Source: Pseudomonadales bacterium
Lineage (GTDB): Bacteria; Pseudomonadota; Gammaproteobacteria; Pseudomonadales; Pseudohongiellaceae
Direction: 5' to 3'
DNA: 50,646 bases
Assembly (NCBI GenBank): GCA_022819645.1
Contig: JAJEGU010000057.1
Location: 1 to 50,646 of the forward strand
Shown here: positions 26,154-36,908 of the stretch, one piece after another
How the letters are laid out: every line of letters starts with the position of its first letter
Position numbering within the stretch: position 1 is the stretch's first letter
Position numbers and translations under genes: made by a program
The notes under the pieces: generated by a model
Databases searched by the model: none
What the model saw: only the letters and a program-made list of their open reading frames with translations
What the model was told of the DNA's origin: nothing

Positions 26154-27116
26154 ATGAACTACCAGAGTCTGCTCGACCAACTCCATGGCGGCTCGCTGGC
26201 GGGACTGGCGGACTTCCTGTCCCGGGAAAGCCTGGACCGAATCCGCCACGGAGATTTCCGCCGCTGGCGGGAACTGGTGGCGCAATTGCCGCGAATTGCG
26301 CCTTCCGGGGTGGATTTCAGCGACGGGGTGCGCATCGGCAGCGCGGCGGACTGCGACAAAGCCTCCAGGGATGAGTTGCGTAGTCGCCTCAAGGCATTCC
26401 TGCCCTGGCGCAAGGGGCCTTTTGAAATTTTCGGCATCGCCATCGACAGCGAATGGCGCGGCGAGATGAAATGGGCCAGGCTCGACGGCCGCATCGCATC
26501 CCTGGCGGGGCGCCGGGTGCTCGATGTGGGCTGCGGCAACGGCTATTACGGTTTCCGCATGCTTGGCCGGCGGGCCGCCCAGGTCATCGGCATCGACCAG
26601 CACATTCCCTACGTCATGCAATTCCAGGCCCTGAAACACTTCGCGCCCGAGGCGAATTGCCATGTGCTGCCCATGCCCTTCGCACGTTTTCCCGCCAACA
26701 GCGAGTATTTCGATACGGCTTTTTCCATGGGTGTCCTGTATCACGTCCGCTCGCCGCTGGATCATTTGTTGCAACTGCGCGAATGTCTGCGCCCCGGCGG
26801 CGAGCTGGTGCTGGAAACCCTTTATGTGGAAGGCGGCGAAGGCTACAGCCTGACACCGGCGGAGCGCTACGCGCGAATGCCCAGGGTCTGGTTTCTGCCC
26901 TCGCTGGCAACGCTGGAAAGATGGCTGCAACGCTGCGGATTTGCGGAAATCGAACTGCTCGACCGCAGCATCACCACGCCGCGGGAGCAGCGCAGGACCG
27001 AATGGATGCCTTTTGATTCGCTGGATGAGGCGCTGGACCGGAAAGACCCGGCGCGGACCATCGAGGGCTATCCGGCGCCAGCCCGGGCGCTGCTGACCGC
27101 CCGCCGGCCGGAGTAG
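26154..27116 (+). CDS. cmoB: tRNA U34 carboxymethyltransferase CmoB
   Basis: 320 residues; TTTGGAG upstream of the ATG. FGIAIDSEWRGEMKW corresponds to the CmoB carboxy-SAM-binding region; VLDVGCGNGYYGFRMLG is the class I methyltransferase motif; FSMGVLYHVRSPLDHL is conserved. It forms cmo5U34 in tRNA with CmoA. The stop codon TAG is formed at the junction with the 163-bp element that follows. Confidence 0.95.
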   Translation: MNYQSLLDQLHGGSLAGLADFLSRESLDRIRHGDFRRWRELVAQLPRIAPSGVDFSDGVRIGSAADCDKASRDELRSRLKAFLPWRKGPFEIFGIAIDSEWRGEMKWARLDGRIASLAGRRVLDVGCGNGYYGFRMLGRRAAQVIGIDQHIPYVMQFQALKHFAPEANCHVLPMPFARFPANSEYFDTAFSMGVLYHVRSPLDHLLQLRECLRPGGELVLETLYVEGGEGYSLTPAERYARMPRVWFLPSLATLERWLQRCGFAEIELLDRSITTPREQRRTEWMPFDSLDEALDRKDPARTIEGYPAPARALLTARRPE

Positions 27117-27277
27117 GAGCCTGCGCCGTAGGAATTCGCGAAAGCGAAAATTCGCTATCGCCGCGCCCTTGGCCGATCAATTGAGGCGAATATTGGTGGA
27201 TATTCAACGAAATTGAGCGGCCAAGGGCGTGGATGAGAGCGGATTTGCAGCCGTGAATTCCTACGGCGCAGGCTCCT
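27115..27277 (+). repeat. 163-bp palindromic element, copy c (complete)
   Basis: Same length and arms as the copy at 14776. It fills the gap between the convergent genes cmoB and rpmG, overlapping the last two bases of the cmoB stop codon and ending 8 bases before the rpmG stop. Very likely a bidirectional terminator. Confidence 0.93.
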
Positions 27278-27285
27278 AGGGGAAA

Positions 27286-27441
27286 CTACTTGATCTTCGC
27301 TTCCTTGTAGACGACATGCTTGCGAACCACCGGGTCGAACTTGCGGATTTCGATCTTGTCGGGGGTGGTGCGCTTGTTCTTGTCGGTGGTGTAGTAATGG
27401 CCGGTGCCGGCGCTGGAAACCAGCTTGATCTTCTCTCTCAT
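27286..27441 (-). CDS. rpmG: 50S ribosomal protein L33
   Basis: 51 residues, [19 protein letters not shown] at the start and [19 protein letters not shown] at the end. It lacks the zinc-binding Cys pairs, so it is the zinc-free form. Follows rpmB by 10 bases. Confidence 0.97.
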   Translation of the reverse strand: MREKIKLVSSAGTGHYYTTDKNKRTTPDKIEIRKFDPVVRKHVVYKEAKIK

Positions 27442-27451
27442 ATCCGCATTC

Positions 27452-27688
27452 TCATATTTTGCAACCGCGCCCGCGAATCTCGGCGAGCACCTTGTCGATG
27501 CCGTTCTTGTCGATAATGCGCATGCCCTTGGTGGACACCCGCAGCTTGACGAAGCGCTTTTCCGATTCGACCCAGAAGCGATGGCTCTGGATGTTCGGCA
27601 AAAAGCGGCGCTTGGTCTTGTTCTGGGCGTGGGAAACATTGTTCCCCACCCTCGGCCGCTTGCCGGTAACCATGCAGACCCGTGCCAT
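27452..27688 (-). CDS. rpmB: 50S ribosomal protein L28
   Basis: 78 residues, [20 protein letters not shown] then [16 protein letters not shown], typical L28. Only one Cys, so no zinc ribbon. First gene of the rpmB-rpmG operon. Confidence 0.97.
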   Translation of the reverse strand: MARVCMVTGKRPRVGNNVSHAQNKTKRRFLPNIQSHRFWVESEKRFVKLRVSTKGMRIIDKNGIDKVLAEIRGRGCKI

Positions 27689-27795
27689 TTCGCAGTCCCC
27701 TGACCATGGAAGCCGCCAGCCCGAAGACCAGCCACCCCGAAAAACCGCGCTTTATACCAGAACAAGCCCCCTGCAGGCAAGCCGTTTCCGCTTGC

Positions 27796-28470
27796 CTACA
27801 TCAACCCCCGTTCCGCGAGGGAGACCACCTGGCTGCTGCCGACGATGAAATGATCGAGGACCCGGACGTCGATGGTTTCCAGGGCCACCCGCAGCTTGCG
27901 GGTGATGGCGATATCGGCCTGGCTGGGTTCGGCGATGCCGGAAGGGTGGTTGTGGGCCAGGATTACCGCCGCGGCATTGTAGGAAAGACAGCGTTCGACG
28001 ACTTCCCGGGGATAGACCGCTGCGCCGTCGATGGTGCCCTGGAAAAGTTCGTCGAGCCGGAGAATGTGATGCTGGTTGGTGAGAAAGATGCAACTGAAAA
28101 TCTCATTCTTGCAGTAGCGGAAGCGCGCCCGCAAATACTCCCGGGTGGCGTGGGAACTCTTCAACACATCGCGCTTGCACACATCGGCGTACAACTGGCG
28201 GTGACCGAGTTCGCGCAGGGCGGCAAGACTGGCGGCCTTGGCCGGGCCGATTCCCGGCACTTCGAAAACTTGTCCGATATCGGCGGACAATACGCCGGCG
28301 ATTCCATCGAAGCGGCGCAACAGATCCCGCGCCAGGTCGAGGGCGGACCTGCCCGCTCCGCCACTGCCGAGCAGCAGCGCCACGAGTTCCGCGTCGCTGA
28401 GATGCTTGGCGCCCAGGTCGAAAAGCCTTTCCCGCGGGCGTTCCATTTCCGGCCAGTTCTTGATTGTCAT
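27796..28470 (-). CDS. radC: RadC/JAB-domain protein
   Basis: 224 residues from the second of two adjacent ATG codons, the one better spaced from GGGAG. N-terminal UPF0758 helical part with helix-hairpin-helix VPGIGPAKAASL; C-terminal JAB/MPN metalloprotease-like fold with HNHPSGIAEPSQAD. The biological role of RadC is unsettled; the old radiation-repair assignment is doubtful. Divergent from coaBC, as in Pseudomonas. Confidence 0.92.
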   Translation of the reverse strand: MTIKNWPEMERPRERLFDLGAKHLSDAELVALLLGSGGAGRSALDLARDLLRRFDGIAGVLSADIGQVFEVPGIGPAKAASLAALRELGHRQLYADVCKRDVLKSSHATREYLRARFRYCKNEIFSCIFLTNQHHILRLDELFQGTIDGAAVYPREVVERCLSYNAAAVILAHNHPSGIAEPSQADIAITRKLRVALETIDVRVLDHFIVGSSQVVSLAERGLM

Positions 28471-28583
28471 CATGGCTCCCGTTTTGTCCGATGCGAAGTG
28501 TTGCGGGAAAAGCATAGTCAGTTTTTGGCAAATGGCACTGTTTGGCGGCACTTCTCATTCCGGCTTCGAGCGCTCCCGCTTTC

Positions 28584-28621
28584 GTCATTCCGCGCGTAGC
28601 GAAGCGAAGTCGCAGAATGAC
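28584..28621. repeat. Short REP-like hairpin
   Basis: GTCATTC at the left pairs with GAATGAC at the right around CGCGCGTAGCGAAGCGAAGT. It is a shortened form of the MITE core in the radC-coaBC divergent region. Confidence 0.65.
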
Positions 28622-28713
28622 GGGGCGGTGTGCGGATGAAATTGCTTCAACCGGGGCTTGCTGCTAGTCTAGCCGGCTGTTCCAGCCAAGCCTCTGGGAA
28701 GTCGCGCCCGGAT

Positions 28714-29922
28714 ATGCCCGCCCTGACCAACAAGCGCATTCTGCTGGGCATCACCGGCGGAATCGCCGCGTACAAGTGCGCGGAATTGTCCCGTCTGTTC
28801 ATCAAGGCCGGGGCGGAAGTGCGTGTGGTCATGACCCGGGCGGCCCGGGAGTTCGTCACGCCGCTCACCATGCAGGCGCTCACCGGCAACCGGGTGCATC
28901 TCGACCTGCTCGACACCGAAGCCGAAGCCGCCATGGGGCATATCGAACTCGCCCGCTGGGCCGATCTGGTGCTTGTGGCGCCGGCAAGCGCGGACTTTCT
29001 TGCCCGCTGCGCCCAGGGGCGGGCCGATGACCTGCTGTCCACCCTGCTGCTGGCCACATCGGCGCCGGTGGCCCTTGCACCGGCCATGAACCAGGGCATG
29101 TGGTCCGACCCGGGCACACAGCAGAACCTGACCGATATTCGCAATCGGGGAGTACTGGTATTCGGCCCCGCCGAAGGCGATCAGGCCTGTGGCGATGTTG
29201 GACCCGGACGCATGCTCGAGCCAGCCGAACTGCTTGCCTCCTGTGCGGAATTGTTTGCCGGGGAACCCCTGGCGGGGCGACGGCTGCTCATCACCGGCGG
29301 CCCCACCCGGGAAGCCATCGATCCGGTTCGCTTCCTGAGCAACCACAGCTCCGGGAAAATGGCCTATGCCCTGGCGGCGGAAGCCGCAGCCGCCGGCGCC
29401 CGGGTAACACTGGTGAGCGGGCCTGTGGCCCTGCCGACGCCGGACCGGGTAACCCGGATCGATGTGACCAGCGCCCGGGAAATGCGCGAAGCGGTCATGG
29501 GCCAGATCGCCGCCGCCGACGCATTCATCGGCGTGGCGGCGGTGGCGGACTATCGCCCGGCAGAGGTTGCCCAGGGCAAAATCAAGAAGGACAGCGACAG
29601 CATGACCATCGAACTGCTGCGCAATCCCGACATCATCAGCGAGGTCGCCGGGCTTGCGGAGCGACCACTGGTGGTGGGATTCGCCGCGGAAACCGGCGAT
29701 GTGGGCGCCAATGGGCGGGAAAAACGCAAGCGCAAGAATCTGGACCTGTTGTTCGCCAATCACGCCACGGAAACCTTCAACAGCGACGAGATAGAAGCCA
29801 CTGCGATTTCCGCCGACGGCGAAATCGAAATACCCCGCGCCCGCAAGGAAGCCGTGGCGCGTAAAATGCTCGAACTGATCGCCGCCCGCTTGCCGGATAC
29901 AAGCGGCCAGGGGCGTGGATGA
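28714..29922 (+). CDS. coaBC: Phosphopantothenoylcysteine decarboxylase/synthase CoaBC
   Basis: 402 residues from ATG 28714. The CoaC half has [38 protein letters not shown] and the catalytic Cys in [11 protein letters not shown]. The CoaB half has [25 protein letters not shown]-like sequence and the SGPVALPTP loop. It catalyses two steps of CoA synthesis. The last five residues (GQGRG) and the stop are encoded by a partial copy of the 163-bp element, so the natural C-terminus has been replaced. dut, normally next, is absent. Confidence 0.95.
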   Translation: [402 protein letters not shown]

Positions 29923-29963
29923 GAGCGGATTTGCAGCCGTGAATTCCTACGGCGCAGGGTCCT
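29903..29963 (+). repeat. 163-bp palindromic element, partial copy d
   Basis: The right-hand third of the element, from the inner arm GCGGCCAGGGGCG to the outer arm GAATTCCTACGGCGCAGG. It overlaps the 3' end of coaBC and abuts the next copy directly. Confidence 0.9.
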
Positions 29964-30126
29964 GGGAGCCTGCGCCACAGGAATTCGCGAAAGCGAAAAT
30001 TCGCTATCGCCGCGCCCCTGGCTGGTCGATTGAGGCGAATATTGGTGAATATGCAACGAAATCGAGCGGCCAGGGGCGCGGATGAGAGCGGATTTGCAGC
30101 CGTGAATTCCTCCGGCGCAGGCTCCT
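29964..30126 (+). repeat. 163-bp palindromic element, copy e (complete)
   Basis: Full-length copy immediately after partial copy d, giving a tandem array between coaBC and algC. It has the same 163-base length as copies b and c, with a few substitutions in the outer arms. Confidence 0.93.
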
Positions 30127-30130
30127 GAAC

Positions 30131-31528
30131 ATGACTAGTGTGCCGTCAGGCCCTGCTCCGGTCCCGCCGGAGATTTTCCGGGCCTATGACATCCGCGGCA
30201 TTGCCGGCGAACAGCTTGATCCCTCGCTTGTGGGGCGCATCGGCCGGGCCATCGGCAGCGAGGCGCTTGCCCGGGGAATCGACTCGCTGCTCACCGCCCG
30301 GGACGGCCGCCTCTCCAGCCCGGAATTGTTCCCGGCGCTGGCCGGGGGAATCCGCGCAACGGGCTGCCATGTCATCGATCTTGGCATTGCCCCCACGCCG
30401 GTGCTGTATTTCGCCACCCACACCACGGATTTCGATTCCGGCGTGATGCTGACCGCTAGCCACAATCCCGCCGACTACAATGGCATGAAGCTGGTATTCC
30501 ACCGCACCAGCCTCAGCGCCGGCGAGATTCAGCAGATTCGCGCGCGCACCGAGCGGGAGGATTTCGCCTGCGGCAAGGGAAGCCTGCGGGAACTGCCGAT
30601 TCTCGAAGACTATCTGGCCCGCATTAGCGGCGAGCTATGCTTCCGGCGCCGGCTGAAAGTCGTCATCGACTGCGCCAATGCCGTCCCCGCGGTGGTGGCG
30701 CCCGAGCTGTTCGCAAGGCTTTCCTGCGAAGTGATTGCCCTGCACACCACGCTTGACGGGAGCTTCCCCAATCACCATCCGGACCCTACGGTAGCCGGGA
30801 ATCTCGCGGAATTGCGCGAGGCGGTGGTGGCGCATGGGGCCGACTTCGGCGTCTCCTTCGACGGCGACGGCGACCGCCTTGGCCTCGTGGATGAAACCGG
30901 CTCCATCATCGAAGCCGAATCGATCCTGAAATTGCTCGCCGAAGACATCGTGCCCCGCCATCCCGGCGCGAAAATCGTGTTTGACATCAAGTGCAGCGCC
31001 CGCCTGCCCCGGCGCATTCGCGAACTCGGCGGCGAAGCCTGCATGCGCCGCTCGGGCCACTCCTTCATGAAACTGGCCATGAGGGAAACCGGCGCGCCAC
31101 TCGGCGGGGAGTTGTCCGCCCATATCTTCATCAAGGATCGCTGGTTCGGTTTCGACGACGGAGTGTATGCCGCCGCCCGGGTCGCGGAACTGCTTTCCCG
31201 GGGCGGGGAGCCGGCGAGCCGGGTCTTTGACTCCGGCGCGGAAGGCTATCGCACCGAAGAGCTGCGGATACCCGCGCCGGACCCGGTCAAATTCGGCCTG
31301 ATGGAGCGGATCGTCGAACTTGCCGACTTCAAACAGGCGGAAATTATCAAAATCGACGGTCTGCGCGTAGAATACGCCGACGGCTGGGGCCTGATCCGCG
31401 CTTCCAATACCACTCCGGCCCTGCTGTGCCGCTTCGAGGCGGACTCGAAACAGCGGCTGGCGGCGATACAGGCGCAGTTCCGGGAATTGATCCTGGCCGC
31501 CGACAGTTCGCTCAAGCCGCCTTTTTGA
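30131..31528 (+). CDS. algC: Phosphomannomutase/phosphoglucomutase (AlgC-type)
   Basis: 465 residues. PPEIFRAYDIRG start; TASHNPADYNGMK with the phosphoserine; FDGDGDRLGLVD metal loop; GGELSAHIFIKDRWFGFDDG sugar-binding loop; RASNTTPAL phosphate-binding loop. It interconverts hexose 6- and 1-phosphates for exopolysaccharide and LPS precursors. It starts 4 bases after the repeat array, in the Pseudomonas-like order before argB. Confidence 0.94.
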   Translation: MTSVPSGPAPVPPEIFRAYDIRGIAGEQLDPSLVGRIGRAIGSEALARGIDSLLTARDGRLSSPELFPALAGGIRATGCHVIDLGIAPTPVLYFATHTTDFDSGVMLTASHNPADYNGMKLVFHRTSLSAGEIQQIRARTEREDFACGKGSLRELPILEDYLARISGELCFRRRLKVVIDCANAVPAVVAPELFARLSCEVIALHTTLDGSFPNHHPDPTVAGNLAELREAVVAHGADFGVSFDGDGDRLGLVDETGSIIEAESILKLLAEDIVPRHPGAKIVFDIKCSARLPRRIRELGGEACMRRSGHSFMKLAMRETGAPLGGELSAHIFIKDRWFGFDDGVYAAARVAELLSRGGEPASRVFDSGAEGYRTEELRIPAPDPVKFGLMERIVELADFKQAEIIKIDGLRVEYADGWGLIRASNTTPALLCRFEADSKQRLAAIQAQFRELILAADSSLKPPF

Positions 31529-33079
<1,551 letters not shown>

Positions 33080-33089
33080 GGGGCAATCC

Positions 33090-33818
<729 letters not shown>

Positions 33819-33963
33819 GGGGATGGGTCCCGGCCTGGAATTGCGCGCATTATCCTGCAAGCCACCCGCATTTGCGAACCGCGCAGGAGGCTCCGACGTT
33901 TGCTGAATCCCGGTTGCCCTCGCGCTAGAATAAGCCCGCATTACCATTCTCCGGGAAAATCCA

Positions 33964-34827
33964 ATGTTGAGCATGACAGCATTTTGCCGCAAACAGGCCG
34001 AACTCGAGCAAGGTGCCCTGGTTTGGGAAATTCGTTCGGTAAATCACCGCTATCTGGAAACCGCATTCCGCCTGCCCGAGGCGTTTCGCGGCCTGGAAAT
34101 GACGATTCGCAAAACCCTGCGCAGCCGGATGAAGCGCGGCAAGGTGGATTGCACCCTGCGCTTCCGGGAATCCGGGGCCGCCGGCGGCGAACTGCGCCTC
34201 AATTCCCGGGTGCTGACCAATCTCGCCCGGGCCAGCGAAAAGCTGCACAGCCACTACGGCGACTCCCGGCTGCCCTCCAGCCTCGACATTCTGCGCTGGC
34301 CGGGTGTCATCGAGGAAGAGATCACGGAAGACAGCGCACTCGAGCAGGCGGCACTCGCCCTGTTCAATGGCGCCCTCGATGAGTTTCTCGCCAGCCGGGC
34401 CCGGGAGGGCGAAGAGGTCGAAGCAGTCATCCGCGAGCGGGTGGTCTCGATCCGGGAAATCCTCGCCGGCATCCGCAACGCCCTGCCCGCATTGCTGGCC
34501 GCCCAGCGCCAGAATCTGCTTGACGCCATCGCGGAACTGAAAGTCGATCTGGATGCCAGGCGCATCGAACAGGAAGTCGCCCTGCTCGTGCAAAAGGCCG
34601 ACATCGCCGAAGAACTCGACCGCCTCGACGCCCACGTCAACGAACTCGAGCGCCTGCTCGGGGCTGCCGAACCCACCGGGCGGCAACTCGATTTCCTGAT
34701 GCAGGAACTGATGCGCGAAGCCAATACCATCTGCTCCAAGTCCGCCGCCATTGAAACCACCCGCAACGCCCTCGATCTGAAAGCGCTGATCGAGCAGATC
34801 CGGGAACAGGTGCAAAATCTTGAATAG
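33964..34827 (+). CDS. yicC: YicC family protein (endoribonuclease-like)
   Basis: 287 residues. The start [13 protein letters not shown] equals the family N-terminus; [11 protein letters not shown] follows. The C-terminal block [21 protein letters not shown] and ending TLGSK-like helix region are diagnostic. Family members act as RNases on small RNAs. The stop lies inside the start of gmk (8-base overlap). Confidence 0.94.
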   Translation: MLSMTAFCRKQAELEQGALVWEIRSVNHRYLETAFRLPEAFRGLEMTIRKTLRSRMKRGKVDCTLRFRESGAAGGELRLNSRVLTNLARASEKLHSHYGDSRLPSSLDILRWPGVIEEEITEDSALEQAALALFNGALDEFLASRAREGEEVEAVIRERVVSIREILAGIRNALPALLAAQRQNLLDAIAELKVDLDARRIEQEVALLVQKADIAEELDRLDAHVNELERLLGAAEPTGRQLDFLMQELMREANTICSKSAAIETTRNALDLKALIEQIREQVQNLE

Positions 34828-35428
34828 CGGCTCGCTGTATATCGTCACCGCGCCCTCCGGGGCGGGCAAGACGAGCCTCGTGCGGGAACTCGTCAAGGGC
34901 GACGATTCCCTGCGAATTTCGGTATCCCACACCACCCGGCCCCGGCGCGACGGCGAGCGGGACGGCATTGATTATTTCTTCGTGGAGCGCGAAGAGTTCC
35001 AGCGCAAGCTCGAAGCAGGCGCATTCCTCGAACATGCCAAGGTTTACGGCCACTACTACGGCACCTCCCGGCAATGGGTCAACCGGCAGCGCGAACAGGG
35101 TATCGACGTCATCCTCGAAATCGACTGGCAAGGTGCCGACCAGGTGCGCGACCTCGACCCCGGCGCCTGCTCCATCTTCATCCTGCCGCCATCGGTGGCC
35201 ACCCTGCGCCAGCGCCTCGAAACCCGCGCCCTCGACGACGCCGGCACCATCGAAAAGCGCATGCAGCAAGCCCGCCGGGAAATCGCCCAGGGAGAAAAAT
35301 CCGACTATCTCGTCTTTAACAAGGAGTTCGAGCGGGCCCTCGCCGACATTCGCGCCATCATCCGCGCCCGGCGCCTCCGCCGCGAAGAACAGATGGACCG
35401 CTATTCCAGATTGTTAGGGAAACTCTGA
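34820..35428 (+). CDS. gmk: Guanylate kinase
   Basis: 202 residues from a TTG start overlapping yicC. APSGAGKTSLVREL (P-loop), SVSHTTRPRRDGERDG (GMP-binding), DYFFVEREEF and EIDWQGADQVR are diagnostic. It converts GMP to GDP. The last three residues and the stop codon lie within hairpin 1 of the 153-bp element. Confidence 0.96.
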   Translation: MNSGSLYIVTAPSGAGKTSLVRELVKGDDSLRISVSHTTRPRRDGERDGIDYFFVEREEFQRKLEAGAFLEHAKVYGHYYGTSRQWVNRQREQGIDVILEIDWQGADQVRDLDPGACSIFILPPSVATLRQRLETRALDDAGTIEKRMQQARREIAQGEKSDYLVFNKEFERALADIRAIIRARRLRREEQMDRYSRLLGKL

Positions 35429-35568
35429 TCAAGTCAGAGCTTCCCTGCGGCACATGGAAGTGCCGCCGAATTCGATGGCGTAAGCGATTGAATTCGGGAG
35501 CAAAACAAAACCACGCTTTTGTTTTGCGATAATGAAAAACTCCACGGATGGAGTTTTTCAGAGAATAC
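35416..35568 (+). repeat. 153-bp five-hairpin element, copy 1
   Basis: Five consecutive inverted repeats: AGGGAA-CTCTGA/TCAGAG-TTCCCT; GCGGCAC/GTGCCGC; CGAATTCGAT/ATTGAATTCG; GCAAAACAAAA/TTTTGTTTTGC; and AAAAACTCCA/TGGAGTTTTT, the last with the look of an intrinsic terminator. A second full copy is at 50494-50646 and a deleted one at 39076-39144. No coding capacity. Confidence 0.92.
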
Positions 35569-35622
35569 TTAGCGCCGGTCGAACTCAAAAAATGAAACAA
35601 ATACTCCGTTTCGATCAGCTAC

Positions 35623-35651
35623 TTGACATAAAGTGACCGGTCACCAATACT
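35623..35651 (+). promoter_or_regulatory. Promoter and palindromic operator of the Phd/VapC pair
   Basis: TTGACA at 35623-35628, 17-base spacer, AATACT at 35646-35651. A perfect 12-bp palindrome GTGACCGGTCAC (35633-35644) sits between the two boxes, where a Phd antitoxin dimer would repress transcription. Confidence 0.75.
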
Positions 35652-35657
35652 GGTCGT

Positions 35658-35897
35658 ATGGCTACAATGAATGCAACAGACTTCAAGGCAAAGTGCCTGG
35701 CGGTCCTTGACCGGGTACAGGAGACAGGTGAACGTGTAATCATCCTGAAGCGGGGGAGGCCCGTGGCGGAACTGTCGCCTGCTACGAACCTTGACGGTCG
35801 CTATCCCCAGGACAGTCTGAAAAGAACAGTGATCATCAAGGGCGACATCGTATCTTCCGCTGTGTCGGAGACGGACTGGGAAGTCCTGAAGCAGTGA
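35658..35897 (+). CDS. Phd/YefM-type antitoxin
   Basis: 79 residues. MNATDFKAKCLAVLDRVQETGERVIILKRGRPVAEL is the Phd fold; the C-terminal SETDWEVLK binds the toxin. ATG 35667 (fourth codon) is an alternative start. The stop overlaps the toxin start (GTGA). The pair interrupts the usual gmk-rpoZ adjacency. Confidence 0.9.
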   Translation: MATMNATDFKAKCLAVLDRVQETGERVIILKRGRPVAELSPATNLDGRYPQDSLKRTVIIKGDIVSSAVSETDWEVLKQ

Positions 35898-36292
35898 CTG
35901 CCTTGCTCGATACGCATATCCTGCTCTGGTGGCTGGAAGATCGGAAGCGCCTGTCGCCTCAACAGCTTGAAGTCATAAACGCCGCCAATCCGGATTCGCC
36001 GCTGCAAGTATCCGATATTTCACTTTGGGAAATCGCGACACTCCATGGCCTCGGGCGAATCGAACTGACGATTCCATTGCGCGAGTGGCTGGAAAAAGCC
36101 GTTTCCCCTCCCCTCGTGCGCAGACGCGGAATTTCCCCGGCGGTAGCAGCCGAACTGGATTCCCTGCCCGATAGCTTTCACCGCGACCCTGCCGACCGGA
36201 TCCTGGTGGCAACCGCGCGAGTCTTCGGAGCGACTCTCCTGACCAATGACCGTCGAATCGCAAAGTCACAACTGGTCAAAACCCTGGGATGA
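35894..36292 (+). CDS. VapC-type PIN-domain toxin
   Basis: 132 residues, GTG start overlapping the antitoxin. LLDTHILLWW gives the first Asp; SDISLWEIATL the Glu; DPADRILVATAR and LLTNDRRI the later acids. This is the PF01850-type subgroup that pairs with Phd-like antitoxins. Predicted RNase. Confidence 0.9.
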   Translation: MTALLDTHILLWWLEDRKRLSPQQLEVINAANPDSPLQVSDISLWEIATLHGLGRIELTIPLREWLEKAVSPPLVRRRGISPAVAAELDSLPDSFHRDPADRILVATARVFGATLLTNDRRIAKSQLVKTLG

Positions 36293-36310
36293 ATCGCTCC
36301 GGAAATTTGT

Positions 36311-36484
36311 GTAGCGTAGCAGCAATTCTCATTTTGGCACTCCAAACCTGCATGTCATTCTGCGCGAAGCGAAGCGTAGTCGCAGAATCTCTTGCAGTGG
36401 CCACGCGATGAGATCCTGCGACTGCGCGCAGGATGACCCATGTGAACGCGCCCACTGCCATAATGAGAATTGCTGGTAGCGTAG
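36311..36484. mobile_element. 156-bp MITE with 9-bp target-site duplication, copy 2
   Basis: The element itself is 36320-36475. The left end CAGCAATTCTCATTTTGGC and the reversed right end CAGCAATTCTCATTATGGC match at 18 of 19 positions. GTAGCGTAG directly precedes and follows it (36311-36319 and 36476-36484). The core is nearly the same as in copy 1 at 22050. It was inserted upstream of rpoZ. Confidence 0.93.
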
Positions 36485-36564
36485 CGTGTGCATCCGGGCG
36501 CCGGATCCGTTAAAATCGGCGGTTCGCTGGGAACAATTTCCCTGGAAACCGGAAGGCAGATCAC

Positions 36565-36864
36565 ATGGCGCGTATTACGGTAGAAGATTGTCTCGACAAG
36601 GTGGATAACCGCTTTGAACTCGTCATGGTGGCGAGCAAGCGGGCGCGGCAGTTGCAGACTGCCGGGAAGGACCCGCTGGTGGCAGAGGACAACGACAAGC
36701 CCACGGTGCTTGCCCTGCGGGAGATCGCCCAGGGGCTGGTGGGGCCGGAAATTCTCACCGCCAGACCCGAGCCGGAAATGAGGATGGAAGAGATCGAGCA
36801 GGAAATGGAAATCATGCTGGAACAGCCCGAACTCGCCGCTCCGCCGCCCGAAACCGAGGAATAA
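36565..36864 (+). CDS. rpoZ: RNA polymerase omega subunit
   Basis: 99 residues: [31 protein letters not shown], then [10 protein letters not shown]. The acidic, Pro-rich tail after residue 70 is longer than in E. coli. GGAAGG lies upstream of the ATG. Assembles RNA polymerase and forms part of a ppGpp site; located before spoT as usual. Confidence 0.97.
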   Translation: MARITVEDCLDKVDNRFELVMVASKRARQLQTAGKDPLVAEDNDKPTVLALREIAQGLVGPEILTARPEPEMRMEEIEQEMEIMLEQPELAAPPPETEE

Positions 36865-36867
36865 CCC

Positions 36868-36886
36868 GGGAGCCTGCGCCACAGGC
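36868..36886 (+). repeat. Minimal fragment of the 163-bp element
   Basis: GGGAGCCTGCGCCACAGGC is the outer end of the element; it folds as a small hairpin (GCCTG/CAGGC) just after the rpoZ stop. Confidence 0.55.
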
Positions 36887-36908
36887 ACGCACAAAGAGGT
36901 AGTCTCGG

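Noticed and set aside
27115..27277. Target-site duplication flanking the 163-bp element
   Set aside because: Flanks of the complete copies (14776, 27115, 29964) share no direct repeats, unlike the MITE.
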